From assembly GCA_945900965.1 (NCBI GenBank), contig CAMDKM010000007.1, positions 1 to 64,000 on the forward strand: a stretch of 64,000 bases of DNA, in the 5' to 3' direction. Both the position numbers and the translations under genes were made by a program. Position 1 is the first letter of the stretch; every line of letters starts with the position of its first letter. This document shows, in pieces, positions 18,614 to 26,897 of the stretch. Under the pieces are notes generated by a model, which saw nothing but the letters and a program-made list of their open reading frames with translations, did not search any database and was not told the DNA's origin. Source of the stretch: Bordetella parapertussis. Its GTDB lineage: Bacteria; Pseudomonadota; Gammaproteobacteria; Burkholderiales; JACQAP01.

Positions 18614-19408
18614 CTACTGGAGGGTGGTTCCGGCTCCTGCCCGGCGCTCGATGAATCCGACCTCGATCAGTTCATCCAGCAGGGCATCGTGATCCTGAGC
18701 GCCGCGGCTGCCAGGGGAATGCCTGAAGACGTCTTTCTTCACAGAAGGGCTTTCGGCAACGCTCACATTCTCGGAAATCCGCGTTTCGCAGACTTCATTA
18801 CCAAGCCTTCCTCTTAATTCATCGTAAATCTGCAGGGACATCTTGCGACGGGCATCGTAGCGAGTCACCAGATAACGGCGTAATACGCGCTTTTTGAACA
18901 CGTGCTCCAGGGCTTTGAGGGTCTTTTCGACCTGCTGCACACTTTGCACCGCCAGATAATCCGCCGACACCGGAATCAGTACCCGGTCGGAGGCAAAGAT
19001 CGCCGACAGGCTCAGCACCCCCAGCACCGGGCAACAATCCAGCACGATCGGCCGGCCGGTATTGAGGTTTTCCCGCACGATGGCGGTATTGAGCCGATTC
19101 AGAATATTGGGCCCCTTGCCGAACTGGGAATCGACTTTCGACAATTCGACGTGTGCGGGAATCACCAACCAGCCGCCGGTAGACGGACGGATCAGTTGGG
19201 TGAGCGGTTTGGTGGTCTGATAAAAACCAAATATCGAATCGTCGGCATTGCCAACCGTGCTCCCGCAGATATAGGAAAGATGGGCCTGCGGGTAGAGATC
19301 AATGGACAACGGGTTGTAGTCGCGCCGCGCCAATGCTGCCGCAAGATTCAGCGATGTGGTGGTCTTGCCGACGCCACCTTTCTGATTGAAGACTGCAATT
19401 TTGGCCAT
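18614..19408 (-). CDS. ParA-family ATPase (orphan)
   Basis: A 264-residue ParA/Soj-like P-loop ATPase. The deviant Walker A motif KGGVGKTT is near residues 10-17. The usual DLDPQ motif reads IDLYPQ and the Walker B region reads VLDCCPVLG in place of the common IDxPP. The ATG at 19408 is chosen because it opens directly into the ATPase fold. No parB or parS-like sequence is nearby, so this is an orphan that may position some cell component rather than segregate DNA. The C-terminal third (from FRHSPGSRGAQDHD) has no clear family resemblance. A good sigma-70 promoter precedes it. Confidence 0.8.
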   Translation of the reverse strand: MAKIAVFNQKGGVGKTTTSLNLAAALARRDYNPLSIDLYPQAHLSYICGSTVGNADDSIFGFYQTTKPLTQLIRPSTGGWLVIPAHVELSKVDSQFGKGPNILNRLNTAIVRENLNTGRPIVLDCCPVLGVLSLSAIFASDRVLIPVSADYLAVQSVQQVEKTLKALEHVFKKRVLRRYLVTRYDARRKMSLQIYDELRGRLGNEVCETRISENVSVAESPSVKKDVFRHSPGSRGAQDHDALLDELIEVGFIERRAGAGTTLQ

Positions 19409-19449
19409 AACCAGAGCCGAAAGCTTCCTTACCAAAATCCGGGGGGAAG

Positions 19450-19479
19450 ACAATACTAACTAAATCATGTTGTTGTCAA
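19450..19479 (-). promoter_or_regulatory. Sigma-70-type promoter of the parA-like gene
   Basis: On the minus strand a perfect -35 box TTGACA (19474-19479) is followed after 18 bases by TATTGT (19450-19455) as -10 box, four of six consensus bases. The predicted transcript starts about 35 bases before the ATG at 19408. Confidence 0.5.
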
Positions 19480-19486
19480 TGATAAT

Positions 19487-20998
19487 TCAAGGGCTTTCAG
19501 GATTTGGCCCCGGCTCGATCCAGGCCCCCGCCCGTGTCACCGCTTTTTTCCAACGGGCGCGTCTCGTCGCACGCTCGTCCGCGGGGATTTCCGGCTCGAA
19601 CCGACGTTCGAGTCGCCACTGGGCGGCCAAGGCATCGGCATTTTCCCAGACCCCTGTCGCCAGTCCCGCCAGATAGGCCGCACCCAGCGCGGTGGTTTCG
19701 GTGATCTTGGGTCGCAGCACGCTAACGCCCAACAGGTCGGCTTGAATCTGCATCAGCAGATCGTTGCGCGCGGCACCGCCATCGACCCGGAGTTCGGACA
19801 CCTGCGTGCCGGAATCCGCGCACATGGCTTCGAGCAGGTCGGCACTTTGGTGCGCAATGGCTTCCAGGGCCGCACGCGCGATATGCGCCGCGCGGGTGCC
19901 ACGCGACAGGCCTACCAGCACTCCACGGGCATGGGGGTCCCAGTAAGGTGCGCCCAGCCCGGCAAACGCGGGGACCATATACACGTCCCCGGTATCCGGC
20001 ACCAAACGGGCAAGAGGCTCGACTTCTGCCGATGCGCGGATGATGCCCAGACCATCCCGCAACCACTGCACCGCCGCCCCGCCGATAAAGACCCCGCCTT
20101 CCAGCGCGTAATCGACCCGATTGCCGATCCGGGAGGCCACGGTGGTCAGCAGGCGATGCCGGGAGACCGAGGGACGCTCGGCCGTATGCATGAGCATGAA
20201 ACAACCTGTGCCATAGGTATTTTTCACCATGCCGGCGTGGGTGCACTGCTGCCCGAATAACGCGGCCTGTTGATCGCCCGCCACACCGGCGATCGGCACG
20301 GGCCGGCCGAAGTGTGCGGCATCGGTTTCGGCAATCCAGCCGCTGGACGGCACAACGCCGGGCAACATCGCACGCGGCACACGCAACAAATGCAGCAGAT
20401 CGTCATCCCACTCGCCGCGATGAATGTTGTACATCAGGGTGCGCGAGGCGTTCGTGGCATCGGTAACATGGATGCGCCCGTTGGTCAGTTTCCAGATCAG
20501 CCACGAGTCAACCGTGCCGAAGGCAATTTCTCCGCGCTGTGCCCGCGCGCGCAATGTCTCGTCCTGGTCGAGCAACCAGCACAATTTGGTGCCGGAGAAA
20601 TACGCGTCGAGCAATAAGCCAGTGCGTTCGGTAAACAAGGCTTCAACGCCCCGGCTCTTGAGTTGCTCGCAAATTCCCGCACTGCGCCGATCCTGCCAGA
20701 CGATGGCATTGGTCAATGGTCTTCCGGTCGCGCGCTCCCAGATCACGGTGGTTTCGCGCTGATTGGTTATGCCCAGCGCGGCCACGTCGTCGGCATGTAA
20801 TCCCGCCTTGGACAACGCGCTGCGCGCGGTTGCGATCTGGCTGGACCAGATCTCCTCCGGATCGTGCTCGACCCAGCCGGACCGGGGAAATATCTGGCGA
20901 AATTCCTGTTGCGCCATCGCGAGCACGCTGCCCGCCTCGTCGAACACGATGGCGCGCGAACTGGTGGTTCCCTGATCCAATGCAAGAATGGCCGGCAT
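19487..20998 (-). CDS. glpK: Glycerol kinase
   Basis: A 503-residue FGGY-family kinase that phosphorylates glycerol to sn-glycerol-3-phosphate with ATP. The N-terminus [20 protein letters not shown], the segment [21 protein letters not shown] region around residue 78 and the FGGY signature region [20 protein letters not shown] match GlpK closely, and the length is standard. No glpF or glpD gene is adjacent. It is divergent from the phosphotransferase gene at 21072, with 73 bp between the starts. Confidence 0.93.
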   Translation of the reverse strand: MPAILALDQGTTSSRAIVFDEAGSVLAMAQQEFRQIFPRSGWVEHDPEEIWSSQIATARSALSKAGLHADDVAALGITNQRETTVIWERATGRPLTNAIVWQDRRSAGICEQLKSRGVEALFTERTGLLLDAYFSGTKLCWLLDQDETLRARAQRGEIAFGTVDSWLIWKLTNGRIHVTDATNASRTLMYNIHRGEWDDDLLHLLRVPRAMLPGVVPSSGWIAETDAAHFGRPVPIAGVAGDQQAALFGQQCTHAGMVKNTYGTGCFMLMHTAERPSVSRHRLLTTVASRIGNRVDYALEGGVFIGGAAVQWLRDGLGIIRASAEVEPLARLVPDTGDVYMVPAFAGLGAPYWDPHARGVLVGLSRGTRAAHIARAALEAIAHQSADLLEAMCADSGTQVSELRVDGGAARNDLLMQIQADLLGVSVLRPKITETTALGAAYLAGLATGVWENADALAAQWRLERRFEPEIPADERATRRARWKKAVTRAGAWIEPGPNPESP

Positions 20999-21071
20999 GT
21001 TGATTCCTGTTTAAAGGGCTTGCCTTGCCACATGATATCCTCGCGGCACTCGCGCGCAAATCTTCCCGAAT

Positions 21072-22079
21072 ATGAGCACCAATGTTTTTATCGCCGCCCT
21101 GGTCCGCATGGGATTGCTGCAAGACGGCGAATCCCCGTGCATGACGCCGCTGGCGGGCGGCGTGTCCTCGGATATCGTGCGTGTCGATCTCCACGACAGA
21201 ACGCTCTGCCTCAAACGGGCGTTGCCCAAACTCAAAGTCAAAGCCGACTGGCACGCGCCGGTGGATCGCAATCGTTTCGAAAAAGAATGGTTGCGGGTGG
21301 CCGAGCGTATTGTTCCCGAGGCAGTTCCAAGGGTGCTGGGCGAAGATGCCGAGTCTGGGCTGTTCGCCATGGAATATCTGCCACCCGCCGAGTACCCGGT
21401 CTGGAAGGAACAACTGCGAGATGGACACATATTGCCAGCCACCGCGGCGGCAGTCGGCCTTCGCGTGAGCGCGATTCATGAGGCCACGGCAGGCCGCCCG
21501 GAAATCGCCATCAGCTTTGCCACCGACCCTATCTTTTTTCCGATTCGACTCGAGCCCTACCTCCTGGCCACTGCGCAGAAGAACCCGGACTGTGCAGCAC
21601 GCCTGGAAAGTCTGGTCCGAATCACCAGCGCCTGTAAAAAAGCGCTGGTGCATGGCGATATCAGTCCCAAGAATATTCTGGTCGGGCCTCGTGGCCCGGT
21701 ATTCCTCGACGCCGAATGCGCCTGGTACGGCGACCCGGCCTTCGATCTGGCGTTTTGCCTGAATCACCTGCTGCTTAAATGCGCCTGGCGCCCACGGTGG
21801 CAAGGCGCGTATCTGGAAAGTTTTGACGCCCTGGCCGGCAGTTATCTGGCAGCGGTGAGTTGGGAATCGAAGAACGATATCGAAGCGCGCGCCGCCCATT
21901 TGTTGCCTGGTTTGCTGCTGGGGCGAATCGATGGACGATCGCCCGTGGAATATCTTACCGACGAGCACGACCGCGAGCGCGTGCGTCAAGTGGCACGCGT
22001 GCTCCTGCTCGATCCGGTTGCCACGCTGAAGCAAGTTCGCGATGCCTGGATCACGCTTTATCCTAGAAACGATGATTGA
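21072..22079 (+). CDS. Aminoglycoside phosphotransferase/choline kinase-fold kinase
   Basis: A 335-residue small-molecule kinase of the APH family. The catalytic loop is LVHGDISPKNILVG (Asp and Asn present) and the metal-binding acidic residue is in FLDAECAWYGDPAFDLAF. The N-terminal lobe contains LCLKRALPKLKVK with a probable ATP-binding lysine. Substrate is unknown; family members phosphorylate aminoglycosides, choline, homoserine, methylthioribose and sugars. It is immediately followed by element F, an enolase paralogue and a thioesterase on the same strand, so it may supply a phosphorylated substrate in a small pathway. A resistance function is unlikely from context. Confidence 0.8.
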   Translation: MSTNVFIAALVRMGLLQDGESPCMTPLAGGVSSDIVRVDLHDRTLCLKRALPKLKVKADWHAPVDRNRFEKEWLRVAERIVPEAVPRVLGEDAESGLFAMEYLPPAEYPVWKEQLRDGHILPATAAAVGLRVSAIHEATAGRPEIAISFATDPIFFPIRLEPYLLATAQKNPDCAARLESLVRITSACKKALVHGDISPKNILVGPRGPVFLDAECAWYGDPAFDLAFCLNHLLLKCAWRPRWQGAYLESFDALAGSYLAAVSWESKNDIEARAAHLLPGLLLGRIDGRSPVEYLTDEHDRERVRQVARVLLLDPVATLKQVRDAWITLYPRNDD

Positions 22080-22215
22080 ATCACGGAGGCCACGGTGTAC
22101 ACGGAGAAAATCCTAGAACTTATACTGTTCTGGCCAATCACCCAGGCGGCGAACGTACAAAGCAAACTATCGCATTTGTTCTGCCCCGTGGTCTCCGTGT
22201 TCTCCGTGATTCAAC
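22078..22215. repeat. Inverted-repeat element F between kinase and enolase-like genes
   Basis: Left arm 22078-22110 (GAATCACGGAGGCCACGGTG onward) starts inside the TGA stop codon of the kinase gene. Right arm 22184-22215 (ends TCTCCGTGATTCAAC) is complementary and ends 16 bases before the ATG of the enolase-like gene. The loop is about 70 nt. The 9-nt unit CACGGAGGC/CACGGAGAA is shared with element C, 17 kb away. Confidence 0.85.
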
Positions 22216-22231
22216 TGCTTTTTTAAGGTTC

Positions 22232-23515
22232 ATGACAGATACCACGATCCAAAAAGTGCATGCCCGCCGGGTATGGGATTCGCGAGGCAGGCCCACTATC
22301 GAAGTCGATGTTCGGTTAACCGGCGGAGCGATGGGACGGGCGATCGCACCGGCCGGGGCCTCGCGCGGCTCTCACGAAGCAGTCGATTTGCGCGACGGCG
22401 GCGAGGCGATGGGCGGCATGGATGTGTTGCGGGCTGTCGCCAACGTTAATGGCGAGATCGCCAATCTGCTGAGCGGACACGACTCCCTGGATCAAAGCGG
22501 CATCGACCGCGATTTGATCGCGCTCGATGGCACGACCAACAAATCCCGGCTGGGGGGCAATGCCATGATCGCCACATCAATGGCGGTATTGCATGCCGCG
22601 GCCGCTGCGCATCACCAGCCCCTTTATGCCTGGCTTGCCCAGGGAAAATCCGTTCGCCTTCCACTCCCGGAGATCCAGATTTTTGGCGGCGGTGCGCACG
22701 CCGGACGACGCGTCGATATCCAGGATTTCATGGTCATGGCTCTCAGTGCGCGCAGCTTCCAGGAAGCGCTGCTCATGACAGCCAATGTCTATCGTGCGGC
22801 CGGCGCCCTGATGCAGGAAGCCGGCAAACTGCAAGGGGTTGCCGACGAGGGCGGCTACTGGCCGGTATTCGCGTCCAACGAGGAGGCTTTGACGATGCTG
22901 ATACGGGCCATCGAACGGGCAGGCTACCAGCCTGGTGCGGACGTCGCAATTTCCCTCGATATTGCGGCCTCCGAATTCGGCCGCAATGGCCGCTACTGGC
23001 TGGGGCTGGATAAGCGCGAGATGGACAGCGATGGCCTGTGCGAGCTGCTGCTGGGCTGGCTTGCGCGTTTTCCGATCGTGTCGATCGAAGATCCGCTGGC
23101 GGAAGACGATACTCAGGGCATGCAACGATTCACCGCGGCGGCGGGTCGGCGGGTGCAGATCATCGGGGATGATTACCTGGTCACCAACGCCGCGCGGGTA
23201 AGCGCCGCCGTCGAGCAGGGTGCCTGCAACGCAGTGCTGATCAAACCGAACCAGGCCGGCACGGTGACGGAAACCAAGGCCGCGTTGGATGCCGGTCAGC
23301 GCGCGGGCTGGGGCACCATTGTCTCGGCTCGCAGCGGCGAGACGGAAGATGTCACTATTGCACACCTCGCGATGGGCTGGAATGCCGGCCAACTCAAGGT
23401 AGGATCGTTCTCGCGCTCCGAGCGCATGGCAAAATGGAACGAGGTACTTCGCATCGAAGAAGCATCGGGGGCCGACGCCCGTTACGCGGGACGCAGCGTG
23501 CTTCCAGCACCATAA
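22232..23515 (+). CDS. Divergent enolase paralogue
   Basis: A 427-residue enolase-superfamily protein, closest to phosphopyruvate hydratase. Conserved are GGGAHAG (catalytic-site His159 of E. coli), VADEGGY (Glu209), LDIAASEF, IEDPLAEDD and IGDD (the three metal acids), LIKPNQAGTVTET (Lys342) and QLKVGSFSRSER (Lys393). Two active-site positions differ: Glu168 is Asp in VDIQDFM, and the His of the ISHRSGETED motif is Ala in VSARSGETED. The ATG at 22232 excludes the repeat-derived upstream frame. I infer a paralogue with altered substrate, perhaps another phosphorylated hydroxy acid, not the housekeeping enolase, but glycolytic activity cannot be excluded. Confidence 0.8.
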   Translation: MTDTTIQKVHARRVWDSRGRPTIEVDVRLTGGAMGRAIAPAGASRGSHEAVDLRDGGEAMGGMDVLRAVANVNGEIANLLSGHDSLDQSGIDRDLIALDGTTNKSRLGGNAMIATSMAVLHAAAAAHHQPLYAWLAQGKSVRLPLPEIQIFGGGAHAGRRVDIQDFMVMALSARSFQEALLMTANVYRAAGALMQEAGKLQGVADEGGYWPVFASNEEALTMLIRAIERAGYQPGADVAISLDIAASEFGRNGRYWLGLDKREMDSDGLCELLLGWLARFPIVSIEDPLAEDDTQGMQRFTAAAGRRVQIIGDDYLVTNAARVSAAVEQGACNAVLIKPNQAGTVTETKAALDAGQRAGWGTIVSARSGETEDVTIAHLAMGWNAGQLKVGSFSRSERMAKWNEVLRIEEASGADARYAGRSVLPAP

Positions 23516-23535
23516 CCACACTCGCGGCACAAATA

Positions 23536-23973
23536 ATGAGCAGCAGACCCGTACCCGAATCGCGTGAGCATTTTCGCCACTTCCAGATCATCCCGACCCG
23601 CTGGATGGACAACGATGTCTACGGGCATGTGAACAACGTAATTTATTACAGCTACTTCGACACCGTGGTGAACCAATACCTGATCGAACGCGGAGTGTTG
23701 GAAATCGACACCAGTCCGGTGATCGGTTTGGTGGTGGAAACCCAATGCCATTATTTTGCCCCGATCACCTTCCCCGATGTAGTCCATGCCGGGTTGCGGG
23801 TGACACGTTTGGGCAATAGCAGCGTGCGCTACGAAATTGGACTGTTCACGAACCAGGAGCCGACCCCCTCGGCACAAGGGCATTTCGTTCACGTCTACGT
23901 CGATCGCGCCTCGCGCCGCTCAACCGCCCTGCCTGCTACTCTGCGCGCGGCTTTAGAAAAGCTGGTCGTCTAA
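23536..23973 (+). CDS. Acyl-CoA thioesterase, 4-hydroxybenzoyl-CoA type hotdog
   Basis: A 145-residue single hotdog-fold thioesterase. The N-terminal motif RWMDNDVYGHVNNVIYYSYF (residues 22-41) contains the D-x-x-GHVNN signature with the likely catalytic Asp, and the core helix follows. Such proteins are cytoplasmic and hydrolyse acyl-CoA or aroyl-CoA thioesters. The ATG at 23536 lies 21 bp after the enolase-like gene, so it is likely in the same operon. The substrate is not identifiable. Element G starts 8 bp after its stop codon. Confidence 0.87.
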   Translation: MSSRPVPESREHFRHFQIIPTRWMDNDVYGHVNNVIYYSYFDTVVNQYLIERGVLEIDTSPVIGLVVETQCHYFAPITFPDVVHAGLRVTRLGNSSVRYEIGLFTNQEPTPSAQGHFVHVYVDRASRRSTALPATLRAALEKLVV

Positions 23974-23980
23974 AGAAAAT

Positions 23981-24170
23981 CTTGACGCAAAGGTCGCAAA
24001 GAACGCCAAGAAACCCAAGGAAAAGAAACAAATTCGAGACAGGGGGCTTGGTGCCTCTTGCAAACGCGTAGCCCCGATGGACGCTTCGAGGAACATCTCT
24101 CTCGTTTTTCTTTGCGTTCTTTGCGTTCTTTGCGTTCTTTGCGAACTTTGCGCCTTTGCGTCGAGCTTTT
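23981..24170. repeat. Inverted-repeat element G (CGCAAAG type)
   Basis: Left arm 23981-24020 (CTTGACGCAAAGGTCGCAAA onward) and right arm 24107-24170 (TTCTTTGCGTTCTTTGCGTT onward, ending GCGTCGAGCTTTT) are complementary, with a loop of about 85 nt. The right arm has expanded to at least six tandem units. The terminal border CGACGCAAAGG next to AAAAGCT is shared with element H. Confidence 0.88.
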
Positions 24171-24177
24171 GTTTTCT

Positions 24178-24255
24178 GACCCCAGATCCTCGAATATGTG
24201 TCCGTAGCGCGCAACACCAACCGCGCCGCCTAAGGAATTACGTACCAGTTCAAGT
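24178..24255 (-). pseudogene. Duplicated 3' end of the neighbouring GNAT gene
   Basis: On the minus strand this segment encodes LELVRNSLGGAVGVARYGHI then FEDLG, a diverged copy of the last two dozen residues of the GNAT protein encoded at 24447 (ELVPGAFAGAAGVVRYGHEF then EDLT). It lies between elements G and H and has no start codon. The natural explanation is a tandem duplication of a unit made of GNAT 3' end plus inverted-repeat element, followed by decay. Confidence 0.75.
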
Positions 24256-24269
24256 ACGAAAAGGAAAAT

Positions 24270-24440
24270 CTCGACGCAAAGGCGCAAAGACGCAAAGAAA
24301 TCCAATGCAAAACAGGAAAGGAATCCATGTGTAAAACGATAGTCGCCATAGTGTTTAGGTGGCTTCTGACAAGGCGTGGCGAGACGTTATTCTTATCTCT
24401 TGTTTTTCTTCGCGTCTTTGCGCCTTTGCGTCGAGCTTTT
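24270..24440. repeat. Inverted-repeat element H (CGCAAAG type)
   Basis: Left arm 24270-24300 (TCGACGCAAAGGCGCAAAGA onward) and right arm 24404-24440 (CTTCGCGTCTTTGCGCCTTT onward) are complementary with a loop of about 100 nt. It ends 6 bp from the stop codon of the GNAT gene. Its arms closely match those of element G, as expected if the two arose by local duplication. The region 23974-24446 has no intact gene. Confidence 0.88.
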
Positions 24441-24446
24441 GTAGTA

Positions 24447-24965
24447 TTAAGTCAGATCTTCGAATTCGTGACCGTAGCGCACAACCCCAGCAGCGCCGGC
24501 AAAGGCGCCGGGAACCAGTTCCAGCGCCATGAATGACTCGGGTGGCGCATCGAATGTCGACTCTATGCCGAATTCGGAGGCCGGGACAAACCCGAAACGC
24601 GAGTAATAGTCCGGGTCGCCCAGCACCAGAACGCGAGTGTGGCCCATGGCGCGACAACGCTCCAATCCGGCGCTGACCAGGGCACTGCCCACTCCAAGAC
24701 GCTGAAATGCCGGCACGACGGCGATGGGTGCGAGGGCGAGTCCTTCCATCTCCAATTCCGCGTCGCCAAGGGCGACGCGCGAAAACACCACGTGACCGAG
24801 GATGCGCTGTTTGGTTTCCGCGATCAGTGCAGTGACAACTCTGTCCGCGGCGCGTAAGCGATCGACCAGCCGGGCCTCCGCATCTCGGCCGAAAGCACTA
24901 CCCAGCAGTTCGGCAACTGCTTTGGAATCCTCGACTCTTTCGTCACGCAGACTGGGCATGAGCAA
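24447..24965 (-). CDS. GNAT family N-acetyltransferase
   Basis: A 172-residue acetyltransferase of the YhbS-like GNAT group. The acetyl-CoA pyrophosphate loop is VVPAFQRLGVGSALVSAGLE (about residues 84-103), preceded by the beta-strand segment LEMEGLALAPIAV. The later motif GDPDYYSRFGFVPA is typical of YhbS proteins. It transfers an acetyl group from acetyl-CoA to an unknown amine. It lies 29 bp downstream of the SDR gene on the same strand and is likely the last gene of an AKR-SDR-GNAT operon. A decayed copy of its 3' end lies downstream. Confidence 0.85.
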   Translation of the reverse strand: MLMPSLRDERVEDSKAVAELLGSAFGRDAEARLVDRLRAADRVVTALIAETKQRILGHVVFSRVALGDAELEMEGLALAPIAVVPAFQRLGVGSALVSAGLERCRAMGHTRVLVLGDPDYYSRFGFVPASEFGIESTFDAPPESFMALELVPGAFAGAAGVVRYGHEFEDLT

Positions 24966-24994
24966 AATTATAGGCTGACAAAGTATTCATGTCG

Positions 24995-25753
24995 TCAGCC
25001 ACCCGGCCCGCCCCCGTTGACGAACATGATCTGGCCGCTCATGTAACTTGCCGCATCGGACACCAGAAACGCCACGGCCTCGGCAATCTCCTCGGGCGTG
25101 CCCTTGCGTCCCAGGGGCACGGATCGAATAAAGGCGTCGGCCTTTTCTTCCCCGATTTTCGCCAGCGATTCGTGGAGCATGTCGGTGGCAATCGGTCCCG
25201 GTCCCACGGCATTCACCCGGATGCCGTATCTGCCCTCTTCCTTGGACAGGATTTTTGTCATGGCTTCCAGACCGATTTTTGAAACCGTGTAAACACCGGC
25301 TCCAGCCGGAAAGCGGTTGGTCACGTTCGATGACAAATTGACGATGTTGCCGGTGCGGCGCTGGCGCATGTGCGGCAGCACGGCCTGGATCAGATGAAAT
25401 GGCCCGCTCAGATTGACCCGCAGCACATGATCCCAGTCCTGCGCCGAGGTATCGGCCAGCATGACACCCGGAAGATGAACACCGGCATTGTTGACCAGCA
25501 CGTCAATGCGTCCGAATTGCGCCAACGCTGCCTGCACCAGCGATCGCGCCGAGTCGCCATCGGCCGCATCCGCGCAGATAGCCTGGGCCTCGCCACCGGC
25601 TTTTCGCACCGCGTCTTCGACTTGCACCGCCGCCTGACGGCCGCGCAGATAAGTGAACAACACCTGGTGTCCGCGCTGCGCGAGCATCATCACAACGGCC
25701 CTGCCAATTCCGCGTGACCCGCCCGTGACGATGGCAACCGGCTTATTTGTCAT
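24995..25753 (-). CDS. Short-chain dehydrogenase/reductase (FabG-like)
   Basis: A 252-residue classical SDR. The cofactor motif is TGGSRGIGRA (residues 10-19), the structural NNAG is present (VNNAGVHLPG), and the catalytic Ser, Tyr and Lys lie in NLSSNVTN and VYTVSKIG. The C-terminus (MSGQIMFVNGGGPGG) is as in 3-oxoacyl-ACP reductase-like proteins. Substrate is unknown. It starts 3 bp after the stop codon of the aldo/keto reductase gene, so both are in one operon. Confidence 0.88.
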   Translation of the reverse strand: MTNKPVAIVTGGSRGIGRAVVMMLAQRGHQVLFTYLRGRQAAVQVEDAVRKAGGEAQAICADAADGDSARSLVQAALAQFGRIDVLVNNAGVHLPGVMLADTSAQDWDHVLRVNLSGPFHLIQAVLPHMRQRRTGNIVNLSSNVTNRFPAGAGVYTVSKIGLEAMTKILSKEEGRYGIRVNAVGPGPIATDMLHESLAKIGEEKADAFIRSVPLGRKGTPEEIAEAVAFLVSDAASYMSGQIMFVNGGGPGG

Positions 25754-25756
25754 GCC

Positions 25757-26767
25757 TCAACTCCTGCGTGGCAGACGTCCATTCAAGGGATATTGCGGAT
25801 CGTTGAATCCCGGCGTGGAGGGATGGCCAGCCGCCACCAGGGAATCGACCAGCGCCTCGCCGCGCGGGTCGAATTCGTGTTCGAGCGCCTTGAGGTAATC
25901 CTGCCACTGCTCCAGCGTGCGCGGACCGCCGATGACACTGGTCACGATCGCGTTGTTGAGCACCCAGTTGATGGCGAAGTGTCCGGGGTCCATGCCTTTC
26001 TTCTGCGCAAACGTTTTTATCTTTTGCACAATCGCCAGCGATTCCTTGCGAAACTCGGTCTCCATCATTCGCTTGTCCGCGCGCCCGGCGCGGGTTCCCT
26101 CCGGTGGCGCAACGCCCGGCTGATATTTGGCCGTCAGGACACCTCTGGCCAGAGGACTGTAAGGCACAACCCCAATGCCATAGTGCCGGCAGGCGGGCAG
26201 GATTTCGACTTCCGGCTGGCGGTTCATGGCGTTGTAGTACGGCTGACAGACAACAGGCAAGGCGACGTTGTGCTCGCGGCAAAGCCGAACCACTTCGGCG
26301 ATGCGCCATGCGCGAAAATTGGACAACCCGAAGTAGCGGATTTTCCCCGAGCGCGTCAGATCATCCATGGTTCGCACCATCTCTTCGAGCGGGGCATCCT
26401 CGAAATCCCGGTGCAAATAATAAATATCGATGTAATCGGTCGCCATGCGCCGCAAGCTGTCGTCGCACGCCTGCATCAGCCAACGACGGCCCAGGCCCGA
26501 GCGGTTGGGTCCTTCGCCCATGCGGTTGCCACCCTTGGTCGCCAACACCCAGTGCTGGCGGGCTCTGGCAATGAGCTTGCCGGTAAGGCGCTCCGACTCG
26601 CCCTTGGCATACTGGTCGGCAGTATCGATGAAGTTCACGCCGGCGTCCTGGGCCGCGCCGACGATACGCGAGGATTCCGTTTCGTCCGTGCGATCACCGA
26701 ACATCATGGTGCCCAGGCACAACACCGAAACTTCCACGCCGCTGTTGCCCAACTTTCTGTATTCCAT
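25757..26767 (-). CDS. Aldo/keto reductase
   Basis: A 336-residue AKR with a TIM-barrel fold. The catalytic tetrad is visible: Asp and Tyr in DTADQYAKGESE, Lys in LATKGGNR and His in YYLHRDFED. The C-terminal NADPH-binding part includes TSVIGGPRTLEQW. The ATG at 26767 is chosen because a GGAGGAG site lies just before it and the family N-terminus MEYRKLGNSGVEVSVLCLG begins there. It probably reduces an aldehyde or ketone with NADPH. It is the first gene of the AKR-SDR-GNAT operon and is divergent from the quinone reductase gene. Confidence 0.88.
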   Translation of the reverse strand: MEYRKLGNSGVEVSVLCLGTMMFGDRTDETESSRIVGAAQDAGVNFIDTADQYAKGESERLTGKLIARARQHWVLATKGGNRMGEGPNRSGLGRRWLMQACDDSLRRMATDYIDIYYLHRDFEDAPLEEMVRTMDDLTRSGKIRYFGLSNFRAWRIAEVVRLCREHNVALPVVCQPYYNAMNRQPEVEILPACRHYGIGVVPYSPLARGVLTAKYQPGVAPPEGTRAGRADKRMMETEFRKESLAIVQKIKTFAQKKGMDPGHFAINWVLNNAIVTSVIGGPRTLEQWQDYLKALEHEFDPRGEALVDSLVAAGHPSTPGFNDPQYPLNGRLPRRS

Positions 26768-26839
26768 CACTCCTCCGGTATTTCGAGCGGATTTTGGGCT
26801 CGCATGATGCCGTATCGAGGGCATTACATGCAAACGCGC

Positions 26840-26869
26840 TTGAAGGGACGCCAACCAGGGTGCTATAAA
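26840..26869 (+). promoter_or_regulatory. Sigma-70-type promoter of the quinone reductase gene
   Basis: TTGAAG (26840-26845) as -35 box, an 18-base spacer, then TGCTATAAA, an extended -10 with TATAAA at 26864-26869. It lies about 30 bases upstream of the ATG at 26898 and inside the divergent intergenic region shared with the aldo/keto reductase. Confidence 0.55.
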
Positions 26870-26897
26870 CGGTGTTTTCCGATCTGGTGCACAGCCC

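Noticed and set aside
20643..22034. Long minus-strand open frame of 463 codons opposite the kinase and glycerol kinase genes
   Set aside because: It overlaps two well-supported genes in antisense, has a skewed His/Arg/Gln composition typical of shadow frames in GC-rich DNA, and matches no family.
21072..22079. Antibiotic resistance by an aminoglycoside phosphotransferase
   Set aside because: Only the general APH/choline-kinase fold is visible; linkage to an enolase-like gene and absence of mobile elements point to metabolism instead.
23981..24440. Possible CRISPR array because of regular short repeats
   Set aside because: Units are 8-9 nt without spacers and occur as complementary arms; no cas gene is near.
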